Program-made: the position numbers and the translations under genes
Source of the DNA: Rhyzopertha dominica
Lineage: Eukaryota; Arthropoda; Insecta; Coleoptera; Bostrichidae
NCBI GenBank assembly: GCA_025024175.1
Contig: QCXZ01000001.1
Location: 31,676,942-31,740,941 of the forward strand
Direction of reading: 5' to 3'
DNA length: 64,000 bases
Notes under the pieces: generated by a model
Database searches by the model: none
What the model was told of the DNA's origin: nothing
Seen by the model: the letters and a program-made list of their open reading frames with translations, nothing else
In this document: positions 1 to 11,580 of the stretch, in pieces
Position numbering within the stretch: the stretch's first letter is position 1
How the letters are laid out: each line of letters begins with the position of its first letter

Positions 1-2113
1 AGACTGGCGTAATTTTATAGAAAGAGAACCACAACCCTGTTGGTATTGGAAGCTCAAAATTCCATGAGGCATGGCGAGATCTTAATTTCCTTAACGGTTA
101 TGATTCTATTGGCATGAAGAATACGTTATGTAGGCTTCTCATGACTGTCAAAGCTACTTTACCTAAAAGTATAAAAACTCATGATCGTTTATAGCCAACT
201 AGTCAAATATATTGAGATATTTCACACTTCCCTTGATAGGTAAATTTTATTTTATTACAGAATATTTCTATTACCTCATTAAAACGATGTTAAAATTTAA
301 TTATTTAGTTTCATTTCAATATATGAGTACTAGAGCTGCTTTGAGATTTGATGTTTTTCTTTCTATAAAGCATGACAGCAACACATAGACTGATTTAATA
401 CACACAGACAGTGAAATATTTGGAAGAATTTTTTTGCAGTAGCCGTTATTCTAATACCTATCCACATCTTAACCCACAACCCCTCATGCACAGAACTGGA
501 GCTGTACGAATCGAAAATTTTGATACGAAACCGTTTTTTTTTATACGTGGAACGCATTTTTCTAATAAAACCTGTTTTAGAAGATACCTAGTAGGCAGCG
601 CATACCTTTACAAAACTTCTTTTATACTTCTGGTTAGATTTAAGCAAGCCGCATTTGATGTGATTCCCAGGGGAGCAAGCATGCATCAGCAATTTGTATA
701 AAGAAGATGATCGATTTAAATACATATTCTTTTATGTGAAAACACGGAAAGGAAGGCTGAATTTTACCTTAAAATAATGCATAAAAGTATTGCTTAAATG
801 TCATAGCTGCGGATGCTCTGTGCTACATAAATATGTGGGATTTTGCTGAGTAAACTACTGTACAGTACTGCAGTGTGTGAATCCAAAGATCTATTTCCTC
901 AATATTTCCAATCATCAATGCATATTTCTTTATATGATTTTTTCTGTGATGTCAGTATACGCCCTAAAAAAGTATGATAATCGCACTTTTCCTGCAAATT
1001 GAATCGATTTATACACACATCGAACATTTAACTGGAATTTATACCATACTGAAATATTTTTATAATCAACAAGTTGTATATATTCGGAGGTAGTTTACAT
1101 GCTCATACCATTTCTCTCTAGCTTCAAATACAGTTTTTTAACACGTATAGCATAAGAGCATAGAAGTTGCAGTGTATCATCCATCATTCATTAAACTTGT
1201 AACGAAAATCGATGCTGTAGCCGTACTAAATAAAATAAGATCAGTTTTCGAAAGAGAAAGAAACCATTCGAGATTAGTCAAAAACAGTGTCACTGTTATT
1301 AGTCTTCAACTGTGAAATACTCAGAGAAAATATGAAATACACATTTGTTTAAGTATNCACAACACAGCTTCTGGGTAATTAAGAATTGTCTTAATATCAA
1401 AGCAATTTGTTTGAAAACACGGTTAATATCGTGAGGAGTTAAATAACTCATCATATCACCTCAATTTGCTAAGCGTCCATTCTATCGTAACCTTACATTA
1501 TTATTATCTTATCACACTATTTCTTTTCATAATATCCATAAATTCAAGACAATTGATACACAGCTGGTTCTAAATCCAGTTGTGGCAAGTAATAAAAGCA
1601 ATTTAGGTGGAAAGGAAACAGTAACTCTATGAAATGTGTGTGTTTTGCCAGTTCCCTTAGTATAAACTACAAGAGATAGTTAGTTATGCAAACATCATAA
1701 AAAAGCCTGTTCGTCAAAAGAGCATATCTCCCTTGTATCATTGGGATCTATTTCATTTCATTTGAAGTTAAAAAAGAACTACATGTTGATCATCAACAAG
1801 CCCAATCCATTGAGCCATTGGTGTGATACATAATTTTGGGTAAACTACCAAAAATAGCTATTTGTTTAATAAAGTAAGGAAGTAAATTATTTAACACTGC
1901 AGCTGGCATCCAGGATTACTGAAAATTCCTCTTCATCATCATGTGCTTCAACGTTTGACGATATTACCTTTTCAAGGAGATCTGAAATAAAACAGGTTAT
2001 GGAGGCCGAGATCATCGATAAGAAGCGTCTGCGTGCTGTCTACATTGAAAATTTCGAAGGTGTAGAAAGGACCAACAAGCGATTTTACTTCATAAATGAC
2101 ATTCCTTATATCC
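1..2113 (+). repeat. left arm of a ~4.27-kb palindrome
   Basis: The sequence from base 1 is the reverse complement of the sequence ending at 4268, apart from scattered single-base differences and small indels (for example near 845 and near 1365). The arm runs inward to the ATTCCTTATATCC motif at 2101-2113. Its outer end coincides with the window edge, so it may start earlier. It is AT-rich and shows no transposase or reverse transcriptase. The only coding-like content is the inner 225 bases, a truncated copy of the exon described at 2137-2368. Confidence 0.95.
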
Positions 2114-2127
2114 CTATGCACCGTTAG
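1903..2127 (+). pseudogene. truncated inverted copy of unidentified exon
   Basis: From an acceptor-like ACTGCAG ending at 1902 the + strand stays open for 74 codons to a TAG at 2125. The peptide starts LASRITENSSSSS and runs through EIKQVMEAEIIDKKR, VYIENFEGVE and FYFINDIPYIP, then ends abruptly in MHR where the palindrome arm stops. Codon use is more GC-rich than the surrounding DNA. It matches the minus-strand exon in the other arm up to FINDIPYIP. Because only the other copy continues in frame across the spacer, I read this one as the duplicated, truncated copy. I do not recognise the protein family. Confidence 0.45.
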
Positions 2128-2155
2128 ACGTCTCACAATCATATCCATCACGGAT
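2114..2155. other. single-copy spacer at palindrome centre
   Basis: About 40-45 bases separate the two arms. They are not self-complementary and occur once. On the minus strand they continue the reading frame of the right-arm exon (IPIRDGYDCETSNGA, then stop) and include a GTGAGA donor-like site. The spacer does not look like a sequencing adapter. Confidence 0.8.
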
Positions 2156-2368
2156 AGGAATATAAGGAATGTCATTTATGAAGTAAAATCGCTTGTTGGT
2201 CCTTTCTACACCTTCGAAATTTTCAATGTAGACAGCACGCAGACGCTTCTTATCGATGATCTCGGCCTCCATAACCTGTTTTATTTCAGATCTCCTTGAA
2301 AAGGTAATATCGTCAAACGTTGAAGCACATGATGATGAAGAGGAATTTTCAGTAATCCTGGATGCCAG
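2137..2368 (-). CDS. probable internal exon of an unidentified host gene
   Basis: Reading the minus strand, an acceptor-like tract (TTATTTAACACTGCAG) ends at 2369 and the frame is then open for 84 codons to a stop at 2114. A good donor (GATT|GTGAGA) falls at 2137/2136, giving a 232-nt exon. The peptide begins LASRITENSSSSS, has a serine run, then a charged stretch (EIKQVMEAEIIDKKR), and ends FINDIPYIPIRDGYD. Base composition is clearly less AT-rich than its flanks, and both splice signals are in place, which supports a real exon. I cannot name the protein, and no neighbouring exon is visible in the window. The antisense strand is also open by chance (LVGPFYTFEIFNVD), but lacks such signals. 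Confidence 0.45.
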
Positions 2369-4268
2369 CTGCAGTGTTAAATAATTTACTTCCTTACTTT
2401 ATTAAACAAATAGCTATTTTTGGTAGTTTACCCAAAATTATGTATCACACCAATGGCTCAATGGATTGGGCTTGTTGATGATCAACATGTAGTTCTTTTT
2501 TAACTTCAAATGAAATGAAATAGATCCCAATGATACAAGGGAGATATGCTCTTTTGACGAACAGGCTTTTTTATGATGTTTGCATAACTAACTATCTCTT
2601 GTAGTTTATACTAAGGGAACTGGCAAAACACACACATTTCATAGAGTTACTGTTTCCTTTCCACCTAAATTGCTTTTATTACTTGCCACAACTGGATTTA
2701 GAACCAGCTGTGTATCAATTGTCTTGAATTTATGGATATTATGAAAAGAAATAGTGTGATAAGATAATAATAATGTAAGGTTACGATAGAATGGACGCTT
2801 AGCAAATTGAGGTGATATGATGAGTTATTTAACTCCTCACGATATTAACCGTGTTTTCAAACAAATTGCTTTGATATTAAGACAATTCTTAATTACCCAG
2901 AAGCTAAGTTGTGTATACTTAAACAAATGTGTATTTCATATTTTCTCTGAGTATTTCACAGTTGAAGACTAATAACAGTGACACTGTTTTTGACTAATCT
3001 CGAATGGTTTCTTTCTCTTTCGAAAACTGATCTTATTTTATTTAGTACGGCTACAGCATCGATTTTCGTTACAAGTTTAATGAATGATGGATGATACACT
3101 GCAACTTCTATGCTCTTATGCTATACGTGTTAAAAAAACTGTATTTGAAGCTAGAGAGAAATGGTATGAGCATGTAAACTACCTCCGAATATATACAACT
3201 TGTTGATTATAAAAATATTTCAGTATGGTATAAATTCCAGTTAAATGTTCGATGTGTGTATAAATCGATTCAATTTGCAGGAAAAGTGCGATTATCATAC
3301 TTTTTTAGGGCGTATACTGACATCACAGAAAAAATCATATAAAGAAATATGCATTGATGATTGGAAATATTGAGGAAATAGATCTTTGGATTCACACACT
3401 GCAGTACTGTACAGTAGTTTACTCAGCAAATCCCACATATTTATGTAGCACAGAGCATCCGCAGCTATGACATTTAAGCAATACTTTTATGCATTATTTT
3501 AAGGTAAAATTCAGCCTTCCTTTCCGTGTTTTCACATAAAAGAATATGTATTTAAATCGATCATCTTCTTTATACAAATTGCTGATGCATGCTTGCTCCC
3601 CTGGGAATCACATCAAATGCGGCTTGCTTAAATCTAACCAGAAGTATAAAAGAAGTTTTGTAAAGGTATGCGCTGCCTACTAGGTATCTTCTAAAACAGG
3701 TTTTATTAGAAAAATGCGTTCCACGTATAAAAAAAACGGTTTCGTATCAAAATTTTCGATTCGTACAGCTCCAGTTCTGTGCATGAGGGGTTGTGGGTTA
3801 AGATGTGGATAGGTATTAGAATAACGGCTACTGCAAAAAAATTCTTCCAAATATTTCACTGTCTGTGTGTATTAAATCAGTCTATGTGTTGCTGTCATGC
3901 TTTATAGAAAGAAAAACATCAAATCTCAAAGCAGCTCTAGTACTCATATATGAAATGAAACTAAATAATTAAATTATAACATCGTTTTAATGAGGTAATA
4001 GAAATATTCTGTAATAAAATAAAATTTACCTATCAAGGGAAGTGTGAAATATCTCAATATATTTGACTAGTTGGCTATAAACGATCATGAGTTTTTATAC
4101 TTTTAGGTAAAGTAGCTTTGACAGTCATGAGAAGCCTACATAACGTATTCTTCATGCCAATAGAATCATAACCGTTAAGGAAATTAAGATCTCGCCATGC
4201 CTCATGGAATTTTGAGCTTCCAATACCAACAGGGTTGTGGTTCCCTTTCTATAAAATTACGCCAGTCT
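2156..4268 (-). repeat. right arm of the ~4.27-kb palindrome
   Basis: This is the reverse complement of 1-2113 and ends in CCAGTCT at 4268, exactly opposite base 1. The sequence to its right (from 4269) is unrelated to anything visible on the left, because the left flank lies outside the window. The minus-strand exon at 2137-2368 sits at its inner end, which makes this arm the likelier original. Confidence 0.95.
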
Positions 4269-5081
4269 CATAACAATGATGGATATTTTTCATATTAAGT
4301 CTGAATTTTCGATGAGCTATTGCTTTTTAACCTGCTTAACCGTTGTAAAATATTTATATTTTGGTGTAGTTGTTGAAGGAACACATATAATGTTGAATAT
4401 GAACTCCACTTCTTTTGTGGTAAGTAGCTATTTTTAAATATCTGCAATGGCAGAATAATAATAATATATAATAAATTTGTGCTTTTACAATTTCCTAAGA
4501 ATTTAATGCAAAAAAAAAAGATTATATGTAGATAACTACAAGTGCTCAATAGTATACACATTGGTATACATTTTCACATTGATAAGTCCAAATTCTAAAA
4601 TGAAAGAGTAAATTAGCAGAATAATGGCATATATCAATATTTCTTTTGCAACGCTTTTGCTTCACAAGGTATTAATACTAAGTTATTATTGCAAAATACT
4701 ACCTACAAGTTAACAATAGCGTCTAAATTGGTGTACTTATGTTAAGATGTCTACAGACGATTTCAGGATGGCGTATGCTATTACTAGCAAACGCTTTTGT
4801 TAACAAGATTATCCTGTAGAGAACGCTTAGATAACAAATTTCATGTCGCGGATATAAGTAAAGTGGGATAAATCTATAATAGGGGTGTTAGTTGTGATAT
4901 TAATCTTGCGATGTCTCAAGTTCCAATTTAAAATGAATGGTTTAAGTTATTTTAAAATTCCTTAAAAAAAAGTATTGTCATAATATGATGCAGTTGAGTT
5001 CTTTAGCAACTATTCCTTATTATCCAATAAAAAGTCTGGTAAGTGCTGAACGCAGAGTTATACCCTATACATACTACATGG

Positions 5082-5115
<34 letters not shown>

Positions 5116-8049
5116 TCAGGTGCGTCATACACTTCATAACATGCACAATATCCATCTAATAATATAAGCAAGCCTGTTTTTAAAATGTTACACACTGAAT
5201 TAATTAACATTTGAACTAAAATTACTTAAGATTAATACATTCCTACTGAGGGAACCAATGTTATCTGACATTATAACCAATCAGAGGCAGTACTGAAGTT
5301 TCCTAAGTGAATGAAATGCACCTGTACCTGCAGTTAAAGGTTAATAAAGTGCATATCGCTATGCCAATCTAGGTCTCAGGTGGGAATCCTTACTGTTTTA
5401 ATTTTGCTTCTAGGTAATGGAAAAAGTATACCATTCCGTAGCAAGAACATAAAGGTTCAGATCGAGTTTGCCCACATTGTTAAATGAATTGTTCACATTT
5501 ACACCTAATGAAAGTAGTCATGTAGGTACTGATCTTTCCGGAATACATTAAAGCTAACTTTTTTTAGCTCGGGACAAGTTGTTTTTGTCTAAGATCTGCT
5601 GTTATGGGTAATAACAAATCGCCTCTTTAATGTNCATGTAATTAGAATGACGACGCTCTTGTGTACCTATCTTGACAATAAACTTCGTCAAAAGNACATT
5701 TCACTTATTTATGCTTCTGAATTTTCGTTATTCTTGATTTATTTANAATNATTACATTATAACAAGACAGCCTTCTTCCCTGGTGCATTAAGAGCAATGT
5801 GTAGAATACGGCGGTAACAAGGAGAAGTAATTTATGTTTGATTTTGGCTAATGTAAGATGGGTCCCTCTGCAATATACTGTAAGGTAGGTTGTGAAAGGG
5901 AAAATTTCCTTAGGCATGCTTTCCATAGTAAACATTTTTATACTATTATACTAACCATAATAACAAGTTTTGCTCATATTTACATTCTTTTTATTGGTTT
6001 AATTTTGTCGATTTACGCATTTCACATACAATACACAATTTTCTATAAATTACCTATCAATTATGCTTTTCTCCGCAAAGTTACGTCTTTTGTTCAAATT
6101 CTTAGTATTTTGTATAGGCGTATTTGATCCTTTTTCTTATTTGACACTAATTTGCCGATTTATGTACTTACTGTTTCATAAATTTGGGGGCTTTTAAAGA
6201 AGAAAACATCATTCGATCATGTAATACATGCTCATCGATTTTGAAATAGCTAATGGTGCCCTTTTTTGTCAGAAGTTCATTTCTTTAATAAATATGTAGA
6301 CATTTTTCAAGTGATCTCCATTAATTGGTAAAAAGACGTGATAATTTGATAGAATTTGAAGAAGAAGGCATCACACTAATATCTGCACTAAAAATCAAAG
6401 TAAATGTATCTGCCATATATTATTGTAGTTATTTGATTTTTGTTTATTCTATATTAGAACCATAATAGTTTTAATGCTGCTGGACATACAATAGGTAACT
6501 GACAGCGTTTTTTAGCTTTAACTATTAGAATGGGGTTCAGTGACGATGCATTGGGTTTACAAATAATGCATAAATGTGTAAGTTTTAGGGAGAAAAGGCA
6601 TGAAAAGTTATCTAAAGCACATAAAAACTACTTGTTGTCTTATGTTTCTCCTGTGTAAAGCTCGTGTGTATGCATATTTAAATATCAGTGCGTACTTACT
6701 TTAGCTTCCCCATAGCTTCCGCTCCACTATGTAGAAATGACAAATTAAACTTGCACGATATTGTCCAGTTTGATAGCCTCAAGAAAATAAAATATAAATT
6801 TCTTATTTACTTCAATGTTAAACTGTGTATTAATACTTATAAAATATATATTACAGTTATTCTTTTGGCTAAAGGTAAGGATAATTTGCCATATTAAAGT
6901 ATTTGAATAGCAATAGCAAGAAATTACGTTCACACAACATACTATAAGGCTTTTATCTCAGTTTAACATAAGAAGTTTAATGCCCCTTGGAATGCGAGCT
7001 AACTAGGGGGCTTTCAATATTGGAAGTATTAGTTTAATGATATATATAAACGGGTTTGAATACTTTTCGACAAATACCTATCCGTTATATTTCTCATCAC
7101 CTTTTTCAAGAATTTACTGGAGAAACAGATTTTTCTTGAATGCTATGCTACATATTCCTGGTTGTAAGTATCAAAACGTTACCTACAATTTGTTAGATTT
7201 ACTTGCTCTAAGTATTCAAATACCTACATGAATAAGCAATGCGAGTCCATTTTCAACAAACACAAACGCAAGTAGTCTTAAAGTTCACATCTTTACCGTT
7301 ACAAAGCTGTAATAATAAGTGAGATGTCTAAAAGGAATTTGGGGTGTACTGTGTACTAAACAGGAATATTGTTGATGAATAAATTGTAATACTTTAGAAA
7401 GCAAATGCCTTATAGCGATTATCTGCTACTATTTCACCCCTACAGCTCGCCGTGTCTTCGATTACGGCCTTTCAACCAACCGATTCAGCTGGTTATGGTC
7501 ATATTCTTGTTCGAAACCACTTTGGAAGCTCATTCAGCAAATATTTCTGGTTTTCAATTTGTTTGTTGTAGATTATCACATGTATATAAAAGCAATATGT
7601 ATTTTTCCCACCATCATTAAGACCTGTATAAGTATAGCATATTATAGAGAGAAACAGGTAACAATATAAGTAAGGGAAAATGGCAAAGTAATCTCGTTAT
7701 ATTTTTATCCATGTCAAACGCTCTATATGCTATATGAGCATAAAATACAGAAAGAGAATTGATTAAAATCAAACATTAGTCAATGTTAATACCGGTTGCT
7801 AGTTGATGAGACTATTCATAACACATCATGAAGTAGATTTTCGAGTAGTTTAGTTCTTTTAAACACATTTTCATCGTTCCTGATCGACTGTTTGCTTCTG
7901 CTCTCTCAATTTGTTTCTTGTATGATTATCAAATACATTTATCAGCATTGGTATTACTAAGAGACATATGTACTGCTAATTAGACAAAACGTATGCTGTG
8001 TCATAATTTAAATAAGCAAGTGTTAGGAAGAAAAACAAGAAAATCGCGT
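4269..8049. other. AT-rich sequence without recognisable genes
   Basis: Apart from the ATT microsatellite at 5082-5114 I see no transposon protein, splice-framed exon or RNA gene. Short open frames here are AT-rich and lack start context or domain similarity. A weak, older copy of the repeat family at 8050-9110 may begin near 7690 (shared block around 7840-7880). Confidence 0.6.
5082..5114. repeat. (ATT)n microsatellite
   Basis: An uninterrupted run of about eleven TAT/ATT units. It explains the polyisoleucine open frame that overlaps it. Confidence 0.95.
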
Positions 8050-9110
8050 CATTTTTCTATTTGTCAATTATCCCGAATGCTATGATAGATGACGGTAATA
8101 AGCAACTTCTCAACATATAATAAATGCTAGTTATATTTAATAAAGTCCAAACAATACTCATTTAAGTACATTACTTCAATTTAATTGCAATAGCAAGAAA
8201 TATATGCTTCTAGATGAACAGAATTAGTTAAAAAGCAGGCAATTTTAACATTATTTAATGTAATTAACACGCAGAAACTAATAAAAAAGGGGAATTCACG
8301 ATATACAACGAAGTACGAACACAGTATATTTTTCAGTAGTCTAGTTGTCTTAAACGCAATTTTACCGTGCTTCAGCTTGCTCCATTTATGATTATCAACA
8401 TACACAGTACAGTTACAGAGAAAAAAAGCATGTAGTGGCATAATTTAAGCAATCTAGTGCAAAAATAATGAAAAAACTCGCCAATTTTTATATATATATT
8501 TAAAACGTTCTATATCCTGTGAAAACACAATTTCGTTTATTCTAATTCAACTTCAATCGCTTGAAATCCATTCTTTTATATAAACAGAATTGACTACGTT
8601 CACGAGGGTGATTTTAGGAAATCGTAGATTTTTGCTAGTCTAGTAGCATGTAGCTGATTGTTATTTATTACATCAAATATCCTGTACGCTATGATAGATG
8701 AGGGTAATAAGCAACTTCTCAACCTACAAGATTGATAACTGACATGCGAGTTATATTTAATAAAGTACAAACAAAAGTCAATTAATTATATTATTTCAAT
8801 TTAATTACAATTACATGAAATATATGCTTTTTGATGAACAGAATTAGTTAAAAAAGCTGGCAATTTTAACATTATTTATTACAATCAGCTGCATAAACTA
8901 GTTAAAAAAGGAAAATCACGATATACAACGAAGTACGAGCATAGTGTGTTTTTTAGTAGTTTACCTGCTTTAAACACATTCTTACCGTGTGTGTTTTGGT
9001 CTTCAGCTTGTTCCTTCTATGACTATCGATAGACATAGTAGCAAGTATTTCATTTATTCTAATTTAACTTCAATCACTTGAAATCCATTCTTTTATATAG
9101 GTAAACAGAG
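8050..9110. repeat. diverged tandem duplication, unit ~520-625 bp
   Basis: Blocks recur in the same order. A block around GATAGATGA and GGTAATAAGCAACTTCTCAAC appears at about 8080 and 8690. A block containing CACGATATACAACGAAGTACGA appears at about 8297 and 8916, ending in CTTCAGCTTG. A third (CTTGAAATCCATTCTTTTATA) appears at about 8560 and 9080. Spacing differs between blocks, so indels have accumulated. No coding content is visible; it is probably an old segmental or transposon-derived repeat. Confidence 0.75.
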
Positions 9111-9178
9111 TTGACTAACGATTTATGCTAGTTTAGTAATTTTAAACTTATATTCACCGTTTTGCTCAGCTATCTGAA

Positions 9179-9775
9179 CCTGCTGTGGTTTAGCCTAGGT
9201 TGTGAAATGACAGTTATTTAGCTCAATTAAGTCGTGCTGTAACCGTTATTTGACGTTTTTGCCACAAAATCACGGTTCAAATCTAGGAATACTCTTAGTA
9301 TTAATTTGTTTATTCTCATTCCAGATAACTGATAATCATTGCATGCTGCTGGCTTTAATTTCTTATCTAGTGCATTTTTAAAGAAATCGTAAACCTGCTG
9401 TGGATTAGCGTAGGTTGTGAAATGACAATTATTTAGCTCAATTAAGCCGTGCTGGTAACGTTATTTGATGTTTTTGCCACAAAATCACGGTTCATATCTA
9501 TGAATACTCTCTTAATATTAATTTGTTTATTCTTATTCCAGATAACTGATAATCATTGCATGCTGGTGGCTTTAGATTCTTATTTAGTGCATCTTTTTTT
9601 AAGAAATCGCAAACCTTCTGTGGATTAGCCTAGGTTGTGAAATGACAGTTATTTAGCTCAATTAAGTCGCGCTGTAACCGTTTGACGTTTTTGCCACAAA
9701 ATCACGGTTCAAATCTATGAATACTCTTAATATTAATATGTTTATTCTTTTTCCAGATAACTGATAATCATTGAA
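9179..9775 (+). repeat. three-copy tandem repeat, period ~215-220 bp, with tRNA-like boxes
   Basis: Copies begin at CCTGCTGTGG (9179), CCTGCTGTGG (9394) and CCTTCTGTGG (9614). The third is incomplete and ends near 9775. Each copy carries TTTAGCTCAATTAAG, which resembles a pol III A box, and CACGGTTCAAATCT about 55 bases later, which resembles a B box. The unit could therefore be a tandemly amplified tRNA-derived SINE. The spacing is longer than in a standard tRNA and the T stem pairs poorly, so the pol III reading is tentative. Confidence 0.8.
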
Positions 9776-10007
9776 ACCCTCCAGCTGGCCACAACGAAAA
9801 TCCATTGTATGAAATATGACAAAAAAAATAGTATAAAACCATAGAAAAACATGGGCATAGGTAATTATTAACCATTTAGTGTCAAAATGTGCTCCCTAAG
9901 CGGACTTAGCGGTAAGTTTTACCTAATATCCCATCTCAATTTAAAAATGATAAATTGATGAGTGGCCCTGCTTTTAAATGGACAAGAATAACGGCCCTCA
10001 GGTAAGT

Positions 10008-10165
10008 TTGCGTTTAGCCCAGCGGTAAAGTGTTGCATTGCCATACCGGAGGTACCTGGTTCAAATCCAGCATTCGGCATAGTAAAAAAATCCCGCCTAC
10101 CCCTGTTCTGGGGGTTGCCTATATATAGAGCGTGGATCGCGGTACCAACCCCCACCATCATAACA
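10008..10165 (+). mobile_element. tRNA-derived SINE
   Basis: An A box (TAGCCCAGCGG, 10015-10025) and a B box (GGTTCAAATCC, 10058-10068) lie 43 bases apart, which is normal tRNA spacing. The B box sits in a T arm with CTGG/CCAG pairing. The body that follows (to CACCATCATAACAGCGG) is not tRNA. The opposite strand encodes the peptide NAGFEPGTSGMA, a familiar by-product of arthropod tRNA-derived SINE heads. The acceptor stem does not pair, so this is not a working tRNA gene. Confidence 0.75.
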
Positions 10166-10435
10166 GCGGTTTACATATAGGTCATATCGCCATGCATATA
10201 TATACAATAGCAATATGTGATAATAGTAAATAAACATTTCATGTCAATTACACATCAGCAACCCACCTTCGCTGATATTATCCCATCTCCCTAGGGTGTA
10301 AAAGCCTCAGTCAGAAACATGCTGCTATAAAATACAAATGTCAGTCACAGTTTCACATCTCATTCCATCTTACCAAATTCAAAAAAGTCGAATAAAAATA
10401 ATTTACACTTAATAAATTCACTAATTACTATATGA

Positions 10436-10835
10436 ACGTCATATTTCTCATCACGTCACATTCAGCAAAAATAATCGAAAATTAAAAAAATTTTTGATCG
10501 CGAATTACGCTCGATTGTGCTAATATGCAAATGAGTGACCCAGCTGTTCCAAACTAGTACCCAAAAATTTAATAAACAACTCGAAAAGTATTATTTTCAA
10601 TATAGCAGCAATATTGAATCATTAATCCGGGGGAAATGAATGCATCTAATAAGATACTATTTATCAACATGCAAATTCAAATAATTTTTTCTAATAATAA
10701 GTTACTATTTATCAACATGCAAATTCAAATCATATTTCTCATCCCGTCACATAAAAAAAATCGAAAAATTAAAAAAATTTGATCGCTATTACGCTCGATT
10801 GGGCTAATATGCAAATGAGTGATACAGAAGTCTCA
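10436..10835. repeat. two-copy duplication, period ~290 bp
   Basis: A block running from CATATTTCTCATC through a TCGAAAATTAAAAAAATT-type tract to CTAATATGCAAATGAGTGA occurs at about 10440-10540 and again at about 10731-10833. A smaller repeat (ACTATTTATCAACATGCAAA) occurs twice between them. No coding content. Confidence 0.75.
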
Positions 10836-11344
10836 TCAGAGGCCTACTGATGACGGTACCTTGCGGGATTTTAACGTGGTTATGGCTGTATATGTAGCTT
10901 CTCCTCCTCTTTTAGGCTATTTCTGATATCACTGTATCTCGGGTTTTGCACGTACCCGCCTTTTCTTTTCTCCTTTAGTACCGCTTTCCATAATCCTATA
11001 TCCGTCTTACTGACCTATGTTTTTCCTCAAATTCTGCTATAATTCGTGTATTTCTAATTTTCCTTTGTATGGTTTCGACCTTTATTAAGTGGTACTCCAT
11101 TATCAAACAGTTAAACGCGTTTACTACCTTATACGATACCTGAACAAATTTACAATAAACACCAATATAGTTATTGTACGAGGCTTACTAAAAATTCCCT
11201 TTGTTCACTATTCTGTTCTATTCCATCTTTAGCGATGCGACCCGGCTGCACTTAGACCTTTTGATCCATCATGCCCGCACCGTAGCTTAGAAGAGTCTTG
11301 CCTTGTCAAAAAAGTGTAGTATCTCTTTCTAAGGTAACATGTAA
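10836..11344. other. no recognised gene
   Basis: Mixed-composition DNA between the duplication and the LINE relic. The part from about 11230 may be the 3' untranslated tail of that LINE, since it lies downstream on the minus strand, but nothing in it proves this. Confidence 0.4.
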
Positions 11345-11580
11345 AGATATTAAGTCTCAATGAATTGAGACCCAGATTCTCCAAACCTTTTGCCTCCCAG
11401 CAGTCCGCAGTTGGTAAGGAGGTGAATCGGAGTTTCCACCTGTCCTAAGCAGACCAGGTGCTACTCTTCGTTGCACCCATATTACATAGATGTTTATGAG
11501 CCGGCAGAGGACACCCACCATTAATCGCATTTGAGAACGGCTTAGGTTTAAAAGCCATTTCCGTTCTTGAGCAGGCACAA
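11345..11580 (-). pseudogene. decayed LINE, RNase H/C-terminal fragment
   Basis: The minus-strand frame has LLNLSRSQMRLMVGVL, the usual start of the C-terminal region after RNase H in many arthropod non-LTR retrotransposons. After a frameshift another frame continues with VETPIHLLTNCGLL and RFGESGSQFIE, which completes the same conserved segment (a Cys/His-containing tail). At least one frameshift is needed, and no reverse transcriptase lies upstream, so it is a short dead fragment. The clade (jockey/I/R1-like) is inferred from the motif order only. Confidence 0.75.

Noticed and set aside
1972..2299. Two 67-codon frames sharing LVGPFYTFEIFNVD as a duplicated gene
   Set aside because: They are antisense to the better-supported exon copies. 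They share sequence only because the arms are inverted repeats, and they have no splice signals.
1..4268. Palindrome from an unremoved long-read hairpin adapter
   Set aside because: The central spacer does not resemble an adapter and continues an exon reading frame. An assembly error of another kind cannot be excluded.
9990..10010. Splice donor CAGGTAAGT as an exon end
   Set aside because: It lies beside the SINE with no open exon upstream and no acceptor partner.
10008..10085. Functional tRNA-Gly gene
   Set aside because: A and B boxes are fine but the acceptor stem does not pair, and the transcript would run into a SINE body.
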